Shown one piece after another: positions 23,999 through 31,259 of a DNA stretch of 31,259 nucleotides. The translations under genes and the position numbers were made by a program. The first letter of the stretch is position 1. Every line of letters starts with the position of its first letter. Below the pieces are notes generated by a model that saw nothing but the letters and a program-made list of their open reading frames with translations, was not told the DNA's origin and ran no database searches. This stretch comes from CAZHFA01 sp964534945 (lineage in GTDB: Bacteria; Bdellovibrionota_C; UBA2361; CAKMMH01), in NCBI GenBank assembly GCA_964534945.1, contig CAZHSB010000018.1, forward strand, positions 1-31,259. Reading direction: 5' to 3'.

Positions 23999-24661
23999 TT
24001 ATAATTGCATTGCCTCAACAGGAGCAGATTCGGTCTTAGAATATTTCTCACCTTTAAAAATCCACACCTTTATTCCAATAACACCATAAGTCGTATTTGC
24101 TCTTGCAGTAGCATAATCGATTTCAGCTCTAAGAGTATGAAGAGGAATTCTACCATCTTTATAATGCTCAGTTCTCGCTATATCCGTACCATTTAAACGA
24201 CCACCAACTGCAATCTTTATCCCTTCTGCCCCCATTCTCATTGCCTTATTAATAGCATCTTTTGCAACTCTTCTATAGTTAGCTCTTTTCTCTAACTGAA
24301 TAGCCACACTCTCCGCTACTAACTGAGCGTTCATATCAGGTTTTCTTGCTTCAATAATGTTCAATACAACATCTTTTCCAACAATCTGCTTTAAATGTTT
24401 TCTAAGATCTTCTATATCCTTACCTTTCTTACCAATAACAAGACCTGGTTTTGCACTATGAATGTTAAGCTTCATTCTAGTCTCAGTTCGTTCAATTTCG
24501 ATTTTTGCAATGCCTGCAGTATATAACTTAGACTTTACATATTTTCTAACTTTCTCATCTTCATCAACAAACTTAGCAACATTGCCAATTGAAAACCACT
24601 TTGAAAGCCAGCTTTCTATGATACCAATACGCAATCCTCTTGGATTTACTTTTTGCCCCAT
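23999..24661 (-). CDS. rpsC: 30S ribosomal protein S3
   Basis: Forms the mRNA entry helicase with S4 and S5. Starts at MGQKVNPRGLRIGI; a TTG six codons earlier keeps the frame open, but an AGGA site and the universal N-terminus fix this ATG, giving 220 residues. A type-2 KH domain lies in the N-terminal half (VRKYVKSKLYTAGIAKIEIERTETRMKLNIHSAKPGLVIGKKG), and the S3 C-domain has GAEGIKIAVGGRLNGTDIARTE and GVIGIKVWIFKGE. Separated from rplV by 146 bases, unusually far for genes that nearly always adjoin. Confidence 0.96.
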   Translation of the reverse strand: MGQKVNPRGLRIGIIESWLSKWFSIGNVAKFVDEDEKVRKYVKSKLYTAGIAKIEIERTETRMKLNIHSAKPGLVIGKKGKDIEDLRKHLKQIVGKDVVLNIIEARKPDMNAQLVAESVAIQLEKRANYRRVAKDAINKAMRMGAEGIKIAVGGRLNGTDIARTEHYKDGRIPLHTLRAEIDYATARANTTYGVIGIKVWIFKGEKYSKTESAPVEAMQL

Positions 24662-24807
24662 GTATTTTTTCCTAAACAATTAAGCTTAACCTTAAAACAA
24701 TCAAGATTGAAGCTAAAACAATTTACACAAAAACGAAGATTTAATCAAACCCTCGCGCACGAATTTTTCTTGAAAAATTCAAAAAAATCGAAAACTTCCC
24801 ACAAGCT
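24662..24807 (-). other. 146-base non-coding spacer between rplV and rpsC
   Basis: The spacer holds an 8-bp hairpin (GAATTTTT-CTTG-AAAAATTC, 24759-24778 approximately) and a short CAATCTTGATTG hairpin near 24697-24708. No run of T follows either stem on the minus strand, and no reading frame of interest is present. It may contain an RNA processing or regulatory structure; nothing in the sequence proves this. Confidence 0.4.
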
Positions 24808-25161
24808 TTAATTAGTTCCTAAAGAAATTGTAATATGAGAAGATCTCTTCAAAATACGACTTGCCGAACCTCTTGCTCTTGGCATAAATCTTTTTAAAGT
24901 TTTTCCCATATCAACATAAACCTGCTCAACTATAAGGTTATCAATATCAACATTGCTAATATTTTTAGCATTTGATATCGCTGATTTAAGAACAGACGAT
25001 GTTATAAATGCAGATTTTTTAGGCAAAAAAGCTAATGTCTGCAAAGCATCACTTACATTTTTTCCCCTAATCATATCTGCAGCCAGCCTTAACTTTCTTG
25101 GAGATATTCTAACTCCCTTTAGCGTAGCTGACGAAACTGAATTATTTAAATTACTTCCCAT
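24808..25161 (-). CDS. rplV: 50S ribosomal protein L22
   Basis: Its beta-hairpin lines the peptide exit tunnel. ATLKGVRISPRKLRLAADMIRGKNVSDAL and VYVDMGKTLKRFMPRARGSASRILKRSSHITI match the family well; 117 residues. A short polar N-terminal extension (MGSNLNNSVS) precedes the domain. Starts 20 bases after rpsS. Confidence 0.96.
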   Translation of the reverse strand: MGSNLNNSVSSATLKGVRISPRKLRLAADMIRGKNVSDALQTLAFLPKKSAFITSSVLKSAISNAKNISNVDIDNLIVEQVYVDMGKTLKRFMPRARGSASRILKRSSHITISLGTN

Positions 25162-25181
25162 AATATTTCCGCCTAATTAAA

Positions 25182-25451
25182 TTACTTCTTACCTTTACTC
25201 GTATGACCATTATATGTACGTGTAGGAGAAAACTCACCTAATTTGTGACCAACCATATTGTCAGTTACAAATATAGGAAGAAATTTTCTTCCATTATATA
25301 CTGCAAAACTAAGACCTATCATTTCTGGTAAAATAGTAGATCTTCGTGACCAAGTTTTTATCGGTCCTTTATGCGTACCATCTTTTGCTCTATTAACCCA
25401 CTTCATTAAGTGCTCATCAACGAATGGACCTTTTTTAAGAGATCTTGGCAT
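25182..25451 (-). CDS. rpsS: 30S ribosomal protein S19
   Basis: Head-domain protein that contacts S13. MPRSLKKGPFVDEHLMKWVNRA, TWSRRSTILPEMIGLSFAVYNGRKFLPIFVTDNMVGHKLGEFSPTRTYNGH are near-invariant; 89 residues. GGAGG stands 9 bases before the ATG, one of the strongest ribosome sites in the cluster. Confidence 0.97.
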   Translation of the reverse strand: MPRSLKKGPFVDEHLMKWVNRAKDGTHKGPIKTWSRRSTILPEMIGLSFAVYNGRKFLPIFVTDNMVGHKLGEFSPTRTYNGHTSKGKK

Positions 25452-25477
25452 TTTTAATTATCCTCCAAAAAATAACG

Positions 25478-26305
25478 TTACTTAGCTGAACGTCTTCTTA
25501 CTATAAATTTATTTGTCCTCTTATTTACTCTTGTCTTATAACCCTTAGTTGGTTTTCCCTTAGGTGTACAAGGATGTCTTCCACCTGAAGACCTACCTTC
25601 ACCACCACCCATTGGGTGATCAACTGGGTTCTTTGCAACACCTCTTGTATGAGGTCTTGCATTTAACCATCTAGCACGACCTGCTTTTCCAAGATCTATG
25701 TTTTTATGCTCTGCATTTCCAATAACTCCGATGGTTGCATAACATTCACCAAAGATCTTTCTAAGTTCTCCAGAAGGCATTTTTACTAAACAATATAAAC
25801 CTTCCTTACCAACCAATTGTGCAGCAGTTCCAGCAGATCTTACAAGTTTTGCTCCTGCACCAACCTTTAATTCAATATTATGAATTTGCTGACCTACAGG
25901 AATGTTCTTAAGCTTTAAACAATTTGCTAATCTTACATCTGCGCTTTCTCCACTTACTACTTGATCTCCAACTTTTAATCCATTTGGAGCTAATATATAA
26001 GCTTTTTCTCCATCTGCATAATGCAAAAGAGCGATTCTCGCGCTACGATTTGGATCATACTCCAAAAACGCAACCTTAGCAGGAACGCCATATTTTCTTC
26101 TTTTAAAATCAATGATTCTATAAAGTTTTTTATGTCCGCCACCCTTATTGATATTTGTAAAACGACCATAGTTATTTCTACCTGATGTATTTTTCTTGGA
26201 AGAAACCAAAGCCCTCTCAGGTCTTTTATTAGTTAATTCAGAAAAATCAGCAACAGTATAATTTCTTCTAGATGGTGTTACTGGTTTAAATTTCTTTAAT
26301 GTCAT
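25478..26305 (-). CDS. rplB: 50S ribosomal protein L2
   Basis: Needed for subunit association and peptidyl-transferase structure. GRNNYGRFTNINKGGGHKKLYRIIDFKRRKYGVPAKV, and the C-terminal NPVDHPMGGGEGRSSGGRHP retain the conserved His of DHP; the Met after it replaces a His found in many proteobacteria but Met is common in other phyla. 275 residues, standard. Starts 63 bases after rplW. Confidence 0.97.
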   Translation of the reverse strand: MTLKKFKPVTPSRRNYTVADFSELTNKRPERALVSSKKNTSGRNNYGRFTNINKGGGHKKLYRIIDFKRRKYGVPAKVAFLEYDPNRSARIALLHYADGEKAYILAPNGLKVGDQVVSGESADVRLANCLKLKNIPVGQQIHNIELKVGAGAKLVRSAGTAAQLVGKEGLYCLVKMPSGELRKIFGECYATIGVIGNAEHKNIDLGKAGRARWLNARPHTRGVAKNPVDHPMGGGEGRSSGGRHPCTPKGKPTKGYKTRVNKRTNKFIVRRRSAK

Positions 26306-26368
26306 TTTCTATACCCACTTAATTTATTTTAATAAACAAAAAATTGCTTATAAACATAATTACAAAAA

Positions 26369-26683
26369 TTACAATCCTTCAACGATACTATCAATCTTAT
26401 CTCCCTCTCTAAGAGTTACATAAGCTTTTTTATATTTTACAGTACGTCCCGTTCCTTTCATCGTCCTTTTAGTCTTACCTTGATAATTGCAAGTTCTAAC
26501 ATTATCAACCTTAACACTAAAAAGTCTTTCGATTGCTTCCTTAACTTGTATTTTAGTAGATGTAGTACCTACACAAAAAACATAAGTATTTCCATTCTTC
26601 CCCATATCTGTTGTCTTCTCAGTAAGCAAAGGAAACTTTATTACATCATAATCATTTAATTTAGGAGCTTTTTCATTAGCCAT
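26369..26683 (-). CDS. rplW: 50S ribosomal protein L23
   Basis: Tunnel-exit docking site for trigger factor and SRP. YDVIKFPLLTEKTT, YVFCVGTTSTKIQVKEAIERLFSVKVDNVRTCNYQGKTKR and the closing KKAYVTLREGDKID follow the family. 104 residues. Starts 30 bases after rplD. Confidence 0.95.
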   Translation of the reverse strand: MANEKAPKLNDYDVIKFPLLTEKTTDMGKNGNTYVFCVGTTSTKIQVKEAIERLFSVKVDNVRTCNYQGKTKRTMKGTGRTVKYKKAYVTLREGDKIDSIVEGL

Positions 26684-26713
26684 TTTTATCTTGCCCTTTT
26701 ACCTTTAAAACAT

Positions 26714-27364
26714 TTATGCTTTTACTCTTTCTTCTAACAACGCAACTGCTTCTTTTGTGCAAATTAAAACTTTATGTTTTAATAAATCATAAACATTTAC
26801 ACCATCAACAGGCAACGTTAAGATTTTTTGAAGATTTGAAGATGCCTTTAAAAGATTTTCATTTTCAACTTTATCTATAATTGCAACTCCTCTTTTTTCT
26901 AGATCTTCCTTAGCAATTTTTAAGTTATTAAAAACTTCAACTAATCCTTTAGTCTTATAAGAATCTAATTCTAATGAATCTAGCACAAATAAATTCTTAT
27001 CGTTAGCCTTGCTTGTTAAAACAGAAGCCAATGCTTGTCTTCTACTTCTCTTTGAAAGCCTAGTTTCGTAATCTCTTGGTTTTGGACCATGACAAACTCC
27101 ACCGCCAACCCATACAGGAGAAGTATTACTTCCTGAACGCGCAGTACCACGACCTTTTTGCTTCCATGGTTTCCTACCACCACCAGAAACCTCAGCTCGC
27201 GTTTTTGTACAATGAGTTCCTGCTCTTCTTTTTGCCAATTGCCAAACAACTGTCTGATGAACAAGATCATTACATATCTTAGCACCGAAAACTTCTGAAT
27301 CTAAATCAATGCTTCCGACAATCTCACCTGCAATATTATGTATATCATATTGTAAAGCTTCCAC
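26714..27364 (-). CDS. rplD: 50S ribosomal protein L4
   Basis: Tunnel-wall protein; in E. coli it also represses the S10 operon. RAGTHCTKTRAEVSGGGRKPWKQKGRGTARSGSNTSP is the extended loop signature, followed by the globular domain ending VYDLLKHKVLICTKEAVALLEERV. I prefer the GTG at 27364 (216 aa) because AGAGG stands nine bases before it; an in-frame TTG two codons upstream is too close to that site. No L4-responsive S10 leader could be recognised before rpsJ. Confidence 0.95.
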   Translation of the reverse strand: MEALQYDIHNIAGEIVGSIDLDSEVFGAKICNDLVHQTVVWQLAKRRAGTHCTKTRAEVSGGGRKPWKQKGRGTARSGSNTSPVWVGGGVCHGPKPRDYETRLSKRSRRQALASVLTSKANDKNLFVLDSLELDSYKTKGLVEVFNNLKIAKEDLEKRGVAIIDKVENENLLKASSNLQKILTLPVDGVNVYDLLKHKVLICTKEAVALLEERVKA

Positions 27365-27399
27365 GACCAATCACCTCTTTTATATTCTAAAAACTTCTT

Positions 27400-28083
27400 T
27401 TAAGCAGCCTGTCTTTTACAAGCTTTCTTCACAGCATTTTTAATAACAACCATTCCACCTTTAGCTCCAGGAACGGCACCTTTAACCATTATAAGATTTT
27501 TTTCAATATCGATTGCAACAACTTTCAAATTTTGTGTTGTTACAGTTTCTGATCCCATATGACCAGGAACACGCGTATTCTTCCAAACCTTACCAGGTTT
27601 TGCTCTATTACCTATTGAACCGACATTCCTTTCATGCTCATGAGTACCACGAGTAGCAGGTTGACCTTTCATATGATATTTTTTTACAACACCAGCAAAT
27701 CCTTTACCTTTCGAAATTCCAGTGATATCAACAAAAGTTCCTTCAGCAAAAAGATCTTTTACTAAAACTTCTGCACCAACTGTTAATTTAGAAAGATTGT
27801 TTCCTTCCGTAAATCTTAATTCACGAACATGTTGAAATGCTCCCTTTTCGGCCTTCGCAAAATGTCCCATAAGTGGTTTATTCACATTCTGTGACTTCTT
27901 TGCCTGAAAACCAAACTCAACAGCTTGGTATCCATTTTTTTCAATACTCTTCACACTAAGGACATAGCAAGGTCCTGCCTCTATTAATGTAACAGGGACA
28001 CAATGTCCTTGCTCATCAAAAATCTGAGTCATTCCTACTTTCTTCCCTAATAACCCATCTTGGTAAATTTTCTTTGTTGTCAT
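27400..28083 (-). CDS. rplC: 50S ribosomal protein L3
   Basis: Early assembly protein near the peptidyl-transferase centre. GLLGKKVGMTQIFDEQGHCVPVTLIEAGPCYVL, GKGFAGVVKKYHMKGQPATRGTHEHERNVGSIGNRAKPGKVWKNTRVPGHMG are diagnostic; the conserved Gln within the HMKGQPATRGTH loop region is present. 227 residues. GGGAG precedes the ATG. 65 bases separate it from rpsJ. Confidence 0.97.
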   Translation of the reverse strand: MTTKKIYQDGLLGKKVGMTQIFDEQGHCVPVTLIEAGPCYVLSVKSIEKNGYQAVEFGFQAKKSQNVNKPLMGHFAKAEKGAFQHVRELRFTEGNNLSKLTVGAEVLVKDLFAEGTFVDITGISKGKGFAGVVKKYHMKGQPATRGTHEHERNVGSIGNRAKPGKVWKNTRVPGHMGSETVTTQNLKVVAIDIEKNLIMVKGAVPGAKGGMVVIKNAVKKACKRQAA

Positions 28084-28148
28084 TAAATAACTCCCGTACT
28101 ATGCGTACCTTTGCAACTCTAAAATTAGCAAACTTTAATATAAAATTT

Positions 28149-28460
28149 CTATTGTTTAATTCTTACATCTACTCCAGTTGATAGCTCCAACTTTCCTAAC
28201 TCATCAGTCGTTTGTTGCGTTGGTTCTAAAATATCTAAAAGCCTTTTATGTGTTCGCACTTCAAACTGCTCTCTTGATTTTTTATCAACAAAAGTTGAAC
28301 GATTAACAGTATATCTTTCTACTTTAGTGGGAAACGGTATTGGACCAACTATTCTACCACCTGTTCTTCTTACAGCAGACACAATCTCTTGAACAGTTGC
28401 ATCTAATAGCTTGTGGTCATACCCTCTCAAACTGACTCTAATTCTTCTATTGTCTATCAT
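28149..28460 (-). CDS. rpsJ: 30S ribosomal protein S10
   Basis: Head-domain protein and, as NusE, a transcription antitermination factor. RIRVSLRGYDHKLLDATVQEIVSAVRRTGGRIVGPIPFPTKVERYTVNRS and REQFEVRTHKRLLDI are conserved; 103 residues. It is the first gene of the S10 section, 72 bases after tuf, with a strong hairpin in that interval. Confidence 0.97.
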   Translation of the reverse strand: MIDNRRIRVSLRGYDHKLLDATVQEIVSAVRRTGGRIVGPIPFPTKVERYTVNRSTFVDKKSREQFEVRTHKRLLDILEPTQQTTDELGKLELSTGVDVRIKQ

Positions 28461-28485
28461 ACTTATTTGATCCTATTTTAATCTT

Positions 28486-28523
28486 TTTAAGATCTTAAAG
28501 GTGAGTGATAAAAATCACTCACC
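28486..28523 (-). terminator. Hairpin pair between tuf and rpsJ (possible attenuator)
   Basis: A perfect 9-bp stem GGTGAGTGA/TCACTCACC (28500-28508/28515-28523) begins 9 bases past the tuf stop. In the direction of transcription it is followed by a 14-base palindrome (TTTAAGATCTTAAA, 28486-28499), not by a run of T. It may partly terminate or stabilise tuf mRNA, which is usually needed in excess over ribosomal protein mRNA; full termination is unlikely without a T tract. Confidence 0.6.
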
Positions 28524-28532
28524 AAATTTAAA

Positions 28533-29729
28533 TTACTTTATAATCTCAGTTACAACTCCTGAACCAACAGTTCTTCCACCTTCTCTAATAGCGAAACGAA
28601 CTCCCTTTTCCATAGCAATTGGCTGATGAAGCTCTATTTCCAAAGTGATATTATCACCAGGCATAGCCATATCAGTCCCTTCTGGAAGCTTGATTGAACC
28701 TGTAACATCTGTTGTTCTAAAATAAAATTGAGGTCTATATCCCGAGAAGAATGCTTTATGACGTCCACCTTCTTCTTTCTTTAAGATATATGTTTCAGCT
28801 TTAAATTGAACATGTGGTGTAATTGAACCTGGTTTAGCCAAAACTTGTCCACGCTCAACATCATTTCTCTTAAGACCACGAAGAAGAAGTCCAACATTAT
28901 CTCCTGCTTCACCATAGTCTAATGTCTTTCTGAACATTTCAACACCAGTAACAACTGTCTTGCTTGTTGGATGTAATCCAACAATTTCTAACTCATCACC
29001 AACACTTACTTTACCACGTTCAATACGTCCTGTAGCAACTGTTCCACGACCTTCAATTGAAAATACATCTTCAACTGGCATCAAGAATGGTTGATCAACA
29101 GCTCTTTGTGGAACTGGAATGTACTCATCTAATGTTTTTAACAATTCATCAATGCTTCCAATACCAACAGGGCTTTCTTCACCATTTAATGCTTTTAAAG
29201 CAGATCCTTTAATGATTGGAGTTGTGTCTCCTGGGAATCCATATTCATTTAATAGATCACGAACTTCCATTTCAACTAAATCTAACAACTCAGCATCATC
29301 AACGATATCAACCTTGTTCAAAAACACAACGATGTAAGGAACACCTACTTGACGAGCAAGTAAGATATGCTCTCTTGTTTGTGGCATAGGACCATCAGCT
29401 GCACTTACTACTAAGATTGCACCATCCATTTGTGCAGCACCTGTAATCATGTTCTTAACATAGTCAGCATGCCCTGGGCAGTCTACGTGTGCATAGTGAC
29501 GATTTGCAGTCTCATACTCTACGTGAGCAGAAGCAATCGTTACTGTCTTTGCAGCATCACGAACTGTTCCACCTTTAGCAATATCTGAATAAGATTTTGC
29601 TTTAGCTAACGCACGCTTTGCTTGTGTATTAACAAGTGCTGCTGTCAATGTCGTTTTTCCATGGTCTACGTGCCCAATGGTCCCCACGTTGACATGGGGT
29701 TTCGTTCTTGCATATTTCTCTTTTGCCAT
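28533..29729 (-). CDS. tuf: Elongation factor Tu (variant switch I)
   Basis: GTPase that brings aminoacyl-tRNA to the ribosome. The G motifs are intact: GHVDHGKT (G1), DCPGH (G3), NKVD (G4), GSAL (G5); domains 2 and 3 follow with RGTVATGRIERG and GGRHKAFFSGYRPQFYFRTTDVTG. The oddity is switch I: the usual EEKARGITI segment is replaced by TVRDAAKTVTIA. The Mg-coordinating Thr is kept, but the Arg-Gly before it is Lys-Thr. I recall similar SDIAKGGTVRD-type switches in planctomycete-like EF-Tu, so this may mark lineage rather than malfunction. 398 residues; codon choice is noticeably more GC- and T-balanced than neighbours, as expected for high expression. AGGAG precedes ATG. Confidence 0.96.
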   Translation of the reverse strand: MAKEKYARTKPHVNVGTIGHVDHGKTTLTAALVNTQAKRALAKAKSYSDIAKGGTVRDAAKTVTIASAHVEYETANRHYAHVDCPGHADYVKNMITGAAQMDGAILVVSAADGPMPQTREHILLARQVGVPYIVVFLNKVDIVDDAELLDLVEMEVRDLLNEYGFPGDTTPIIKGSALKALNGEESPVGIGSIDELLKTLDEYIPVPQRAVDQPFLMPVEDVFSIEGRGTVATGRIERGKVSVGDELEIVGLHPTSKTVVTGVEMFRKTLDYGEAGDNVGLLLRGLKRNDVERGQVLAKPGSITPHVQFKAETYILKKEEGGRHKAFFSGYRPQFYFRTTDVTGSIKLPEGTDMAMPGDNITLEIELHQPIAMEKGVRFAIREGGRTVGSGVVTEIIK

Positions 29730-29850
29730 ATTAAACTCCTGTTAAGTTAACAAAAATACAAACAACTGAGCGATTGCAAGCAAAATGCTTTTGACCATGG
29801 CAATACACTCAAAAATTAATTTACAATAGAAAAAAACTTTCTATTTTTTT
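29730..29850 (-). promoter_or_regulatory. fusA-tuf spacer with hairpin, possible tuf promoter region
   Basis: The 121 bases hold a stem just after the fusA stop (AATAGAAA/TTTCTATT, 29825-29845; its T-rich tail lies on the plus-strand side) and a small AAGCA-AAA-TGCTT hairpin near 29782-29794. TTGCAA followed 15 bases on by TATTTT is a weak promoter candidate. The AACAGGAG site for tuf ends the region. Confidence 0.4.
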
Positions 29851-31259
29851 CTACTTTATTATCCCTTCTGCAACCTGTGCTGGCACTGGTGCATAATGAG
29901 AATACTCCATAGAATAACTTGCTCTTCCTTGAGAGCCAGATCTAAGATCTGTTGCATATCCAAACATCTCAGATAATGGAACTTCTGCATCTACAATCGT
30001 AGCTCCAGATCTAGGCCCCATTCCCATAATTTTTGCTCTACGTCTATTTAAATCTCCAACAATATTGCTTGAAAATTCATCAGGCGTTACAACTTCTACT
30101 TTCATTATCGGTTCTAATAGCGTCATTCCAGATTTTCTTGCTGCTTCTTTTACGCAAATTGAACCTGCTATTTTGAAAGCCATTTCACTTGAGTCAACAT
30201 CGTGATAACTTCCATAATATAACGCAACCTTAAGATCTATCATAGGATATCCTGCCAAAACTCCACCTTTTAAAGCCTCCTCAACACCTGATTTGACAGC
30301 TGGAATATATTCTTTAGGAATAACCCCTCCCTTAATCTCGTCTACAAACTCAAAACCACTTCCTGGTTCCAATGGCTCCAAACGAAGGAATACATGACCA
30401 TATTGTCCACGACCACCTGATTGTTTAGCATATTTAAATTCATGTTCAACTTTTTTGTTGATTGTTTCTCTATATGCAACCTGTGGTTTTCCAACATTTG
30501 TTTCTACATTAAATTCTCTCTTTAATCTTTGCACTATAACATCAAGATGAAGTTCTCCCATTCCTGCAATTGTTGTTTGGCCAGACTCTGAATCTGTGCT
30601 TACATACAATGAAGGATCTTCTTTTGAAAGCTTCATTAAAGCTATTCCCATATTTTCTTCATCTGCTTTTGTTTTTGGCTCAATTGCAATTTTAATAACT
30701 GGTTCTGGAGAAGAAATTGTTTCAAGTAAAATTGGATGTTCTTGTGGACAAAGTGTATCACCAGTGATAGTTTCTTTTAAACCAACAGCTGCACCAATTT
30801 CCCCTGCTCCAAGTTCCTTTAACTCTTCTCTTGTACTTGCATACATTCTTAAAATACGTCCAACTCTTTCTTTTTTATCCTGAGTTGCATTATAAATACC
30901 AGAACCTGCAATTAGCTTTCCAGAATAAATTCTAAAGAAAGTTAAAACACCAACATATGGATCTGTAATAATTTTAAAAGCTAATGCAGAAAATGGCTCA
31001 TCTTCATCTGCATGCCTTACGATTTCTCCTGCATCAGGATTTCTTGGATCTACACCATGAATTGGAGGTACATCTAATGGAGATGGCAAATATTCAATTA
31101 CACCATCTAACATTGGTTGAACACCCTTATTCTTGAATGAACTTCCTCCGAAAACTGGGAAAAATTTCATTGCCAATGTTCCTTTTCTGATAGCTTGCTT
31201 TAACTCTTCTTCAGAAATTTCTTGTCCGTCCAAAAACTTTTCCATTAAAGCATCATCAA
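29851..31259 (-). CDS. fusA: Elongation factor G, C-terminal part (runs off window end)
   Basis: Translocase GTPase; the window holds the last 469 or so residues, lacking the G-domain motifs. The visible part starts in the end of the G domain (DDALMEKFLDGQEISEEELKQAIRKGTLA), then GSSFKNKGVQPMLDGVIEYLPSP, domain II, domain III (MGELHLDVIVQRLKREFNVE), domain IV (QSGGRGQYGHV) and the C-terminus MEYSHYAPVPAQVAEGIIK. An ATG at 31245 is internal, not the start, since the conserved frame continues to the window edge. Upstream genes rpsL and rpsG would be expected beyond. Confidence 0.97.
   Translation of the reverse strand, partial: DDALMEKFLDGQEISEEELKQAIRKGTLAMKFFPVFGGSSFKNKGVQPMLDGVIEYLPSPLDVPPIHGVDPRNPDAGEIVRHADEDEPFSALAFKIITDPYVGVLTFFRIYSGKLIAGSGIYNATQDKKERVGRILRMYASTREELKELGAGEIGAAVGLKETITGDTLCPQEHPILLETISSPEPVIKIAIEPKTKADEENMGIALMKLSKEDPSLYVSTDSESGQTTIAGMGELHLDVIVQRLKREFNVETNVGKPQVAYRETINKKVEHEFKYAKQSGGRGQYGHVFLRLEPLEPGSGFEFVDEIKGGVIPKEYIPAVKSGVEEALKGGVLAGYPMIDLKVALYYGSYHDVDSSEMAFKIAGSICVKEAARKSGMTLLEPIMKVEVVTPDEFSSNIVGDLNRRRAKIMGMGPRSGATIVDAEVPLSEMFGYATDLRSGSQGRASYSMEYSHYAPVPAQVAEGIIK

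Noticed and set aside
29825..29845. Intrinsic terminator of fusA
   Set aside because: The hairpin is real, but the T-rich tail lies on the wrong side for minus-strand transcription, and fusA-tuf co-transcription is usual.
1..31259. tRNA, rRNA, CRISPR array, transposase or prophage genes
   Set aside because: I looked for T-loop GTTCGA patterns, regular spaced repeats and transposase or integrase motifs on both strands and found none I could support.

Overview
This window comes from a low-GC (roughly 30%), Gram-negative, probably flagellated bacterium. The Gram-negative call rests on a complete tripartite efflux operon with an outer-membrane lipoprotein channel; the flagellum call rests on a FliK-type hook-length protein. 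It does not look like a typical alpha-, beta- or gammaproteobacterium: S14 is the short zinc-ribbon type, tRNA U54 methylation is by folate-dependent TrmFO, an extra SPOUT RNA methyltransferase sits next to trmD, and EF-Tu has an unusual switch I. From memory these traits fit a deltaproteobacterial/Bdellovibrionota-like or PVC-like lineage; I cannot place it more closely. The 100-base run of N shows this is a draft scaffold.

Layout. (1) 1-1850, plus strand: rpsP, a hairpin, trmD, a second RNA methyltransferase, and a 41-codon remnant resembling the start of a C39-type cysteine peptidase. (2) 1866-3025, minus: C-terminal part of a FliK-like protein running into the gap (3026-3125), with a 17-bp inverted repeat just beyond the gap. 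(3) 3219-9592, minus: tetR - periplasmic adaptor - RND pump - outer-membrane channel, preceded by two copies of a TCAATCA-TT-TGATTGA palindrome 42 bp apart that overlap the likely promoter. (4) 9705-16900: single genes in mixed orientation: membrane metallophosphoesterase, metK, an orphan sigma region-4 protein, trmFO, an NAD(P)-dependent sugar epimerase, a small EF-hand protein, and a compositionally foreign gene with DUF218-like motifs that carries its own promoter and terminator. (5) 17011-31259, minus: the str/S10/spc ribosomal super-operon in conserved order, fusA (partial) - tuf - rpsJ - rplCDWB - rpsS - rplV - rpsC - rplP - rpmC - rpsQ - rplNXE - rpsN - rpsH - rplFR - rpsE - rpmD - rplO - secY. 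It has hairpins after tuf and before secY, and the usual adk/map/infA/alpha-operon genes do not follow secY.

How the genes fit together. The right half makes ribosomes, elongation factors and the SecY channel. The left end adds tRNA and RNA modification (TrmD m1G37, TrmFO m5U54, a SPOUT enzyme), for which MetK supplies S-adenosylmethionine to the SAM-dependent members. The efflux operon is a self-contained module that is probably autoregulated. Most of the window is ordinary housekeeping. The best second looks are the foreign DUF218-like gene, the TrmD Asp-to-Glu change at the catalytic position, the EF-Tu switch I, the paired operators, the orphan sigma-4 protein and the inverted repeat beside the gap.
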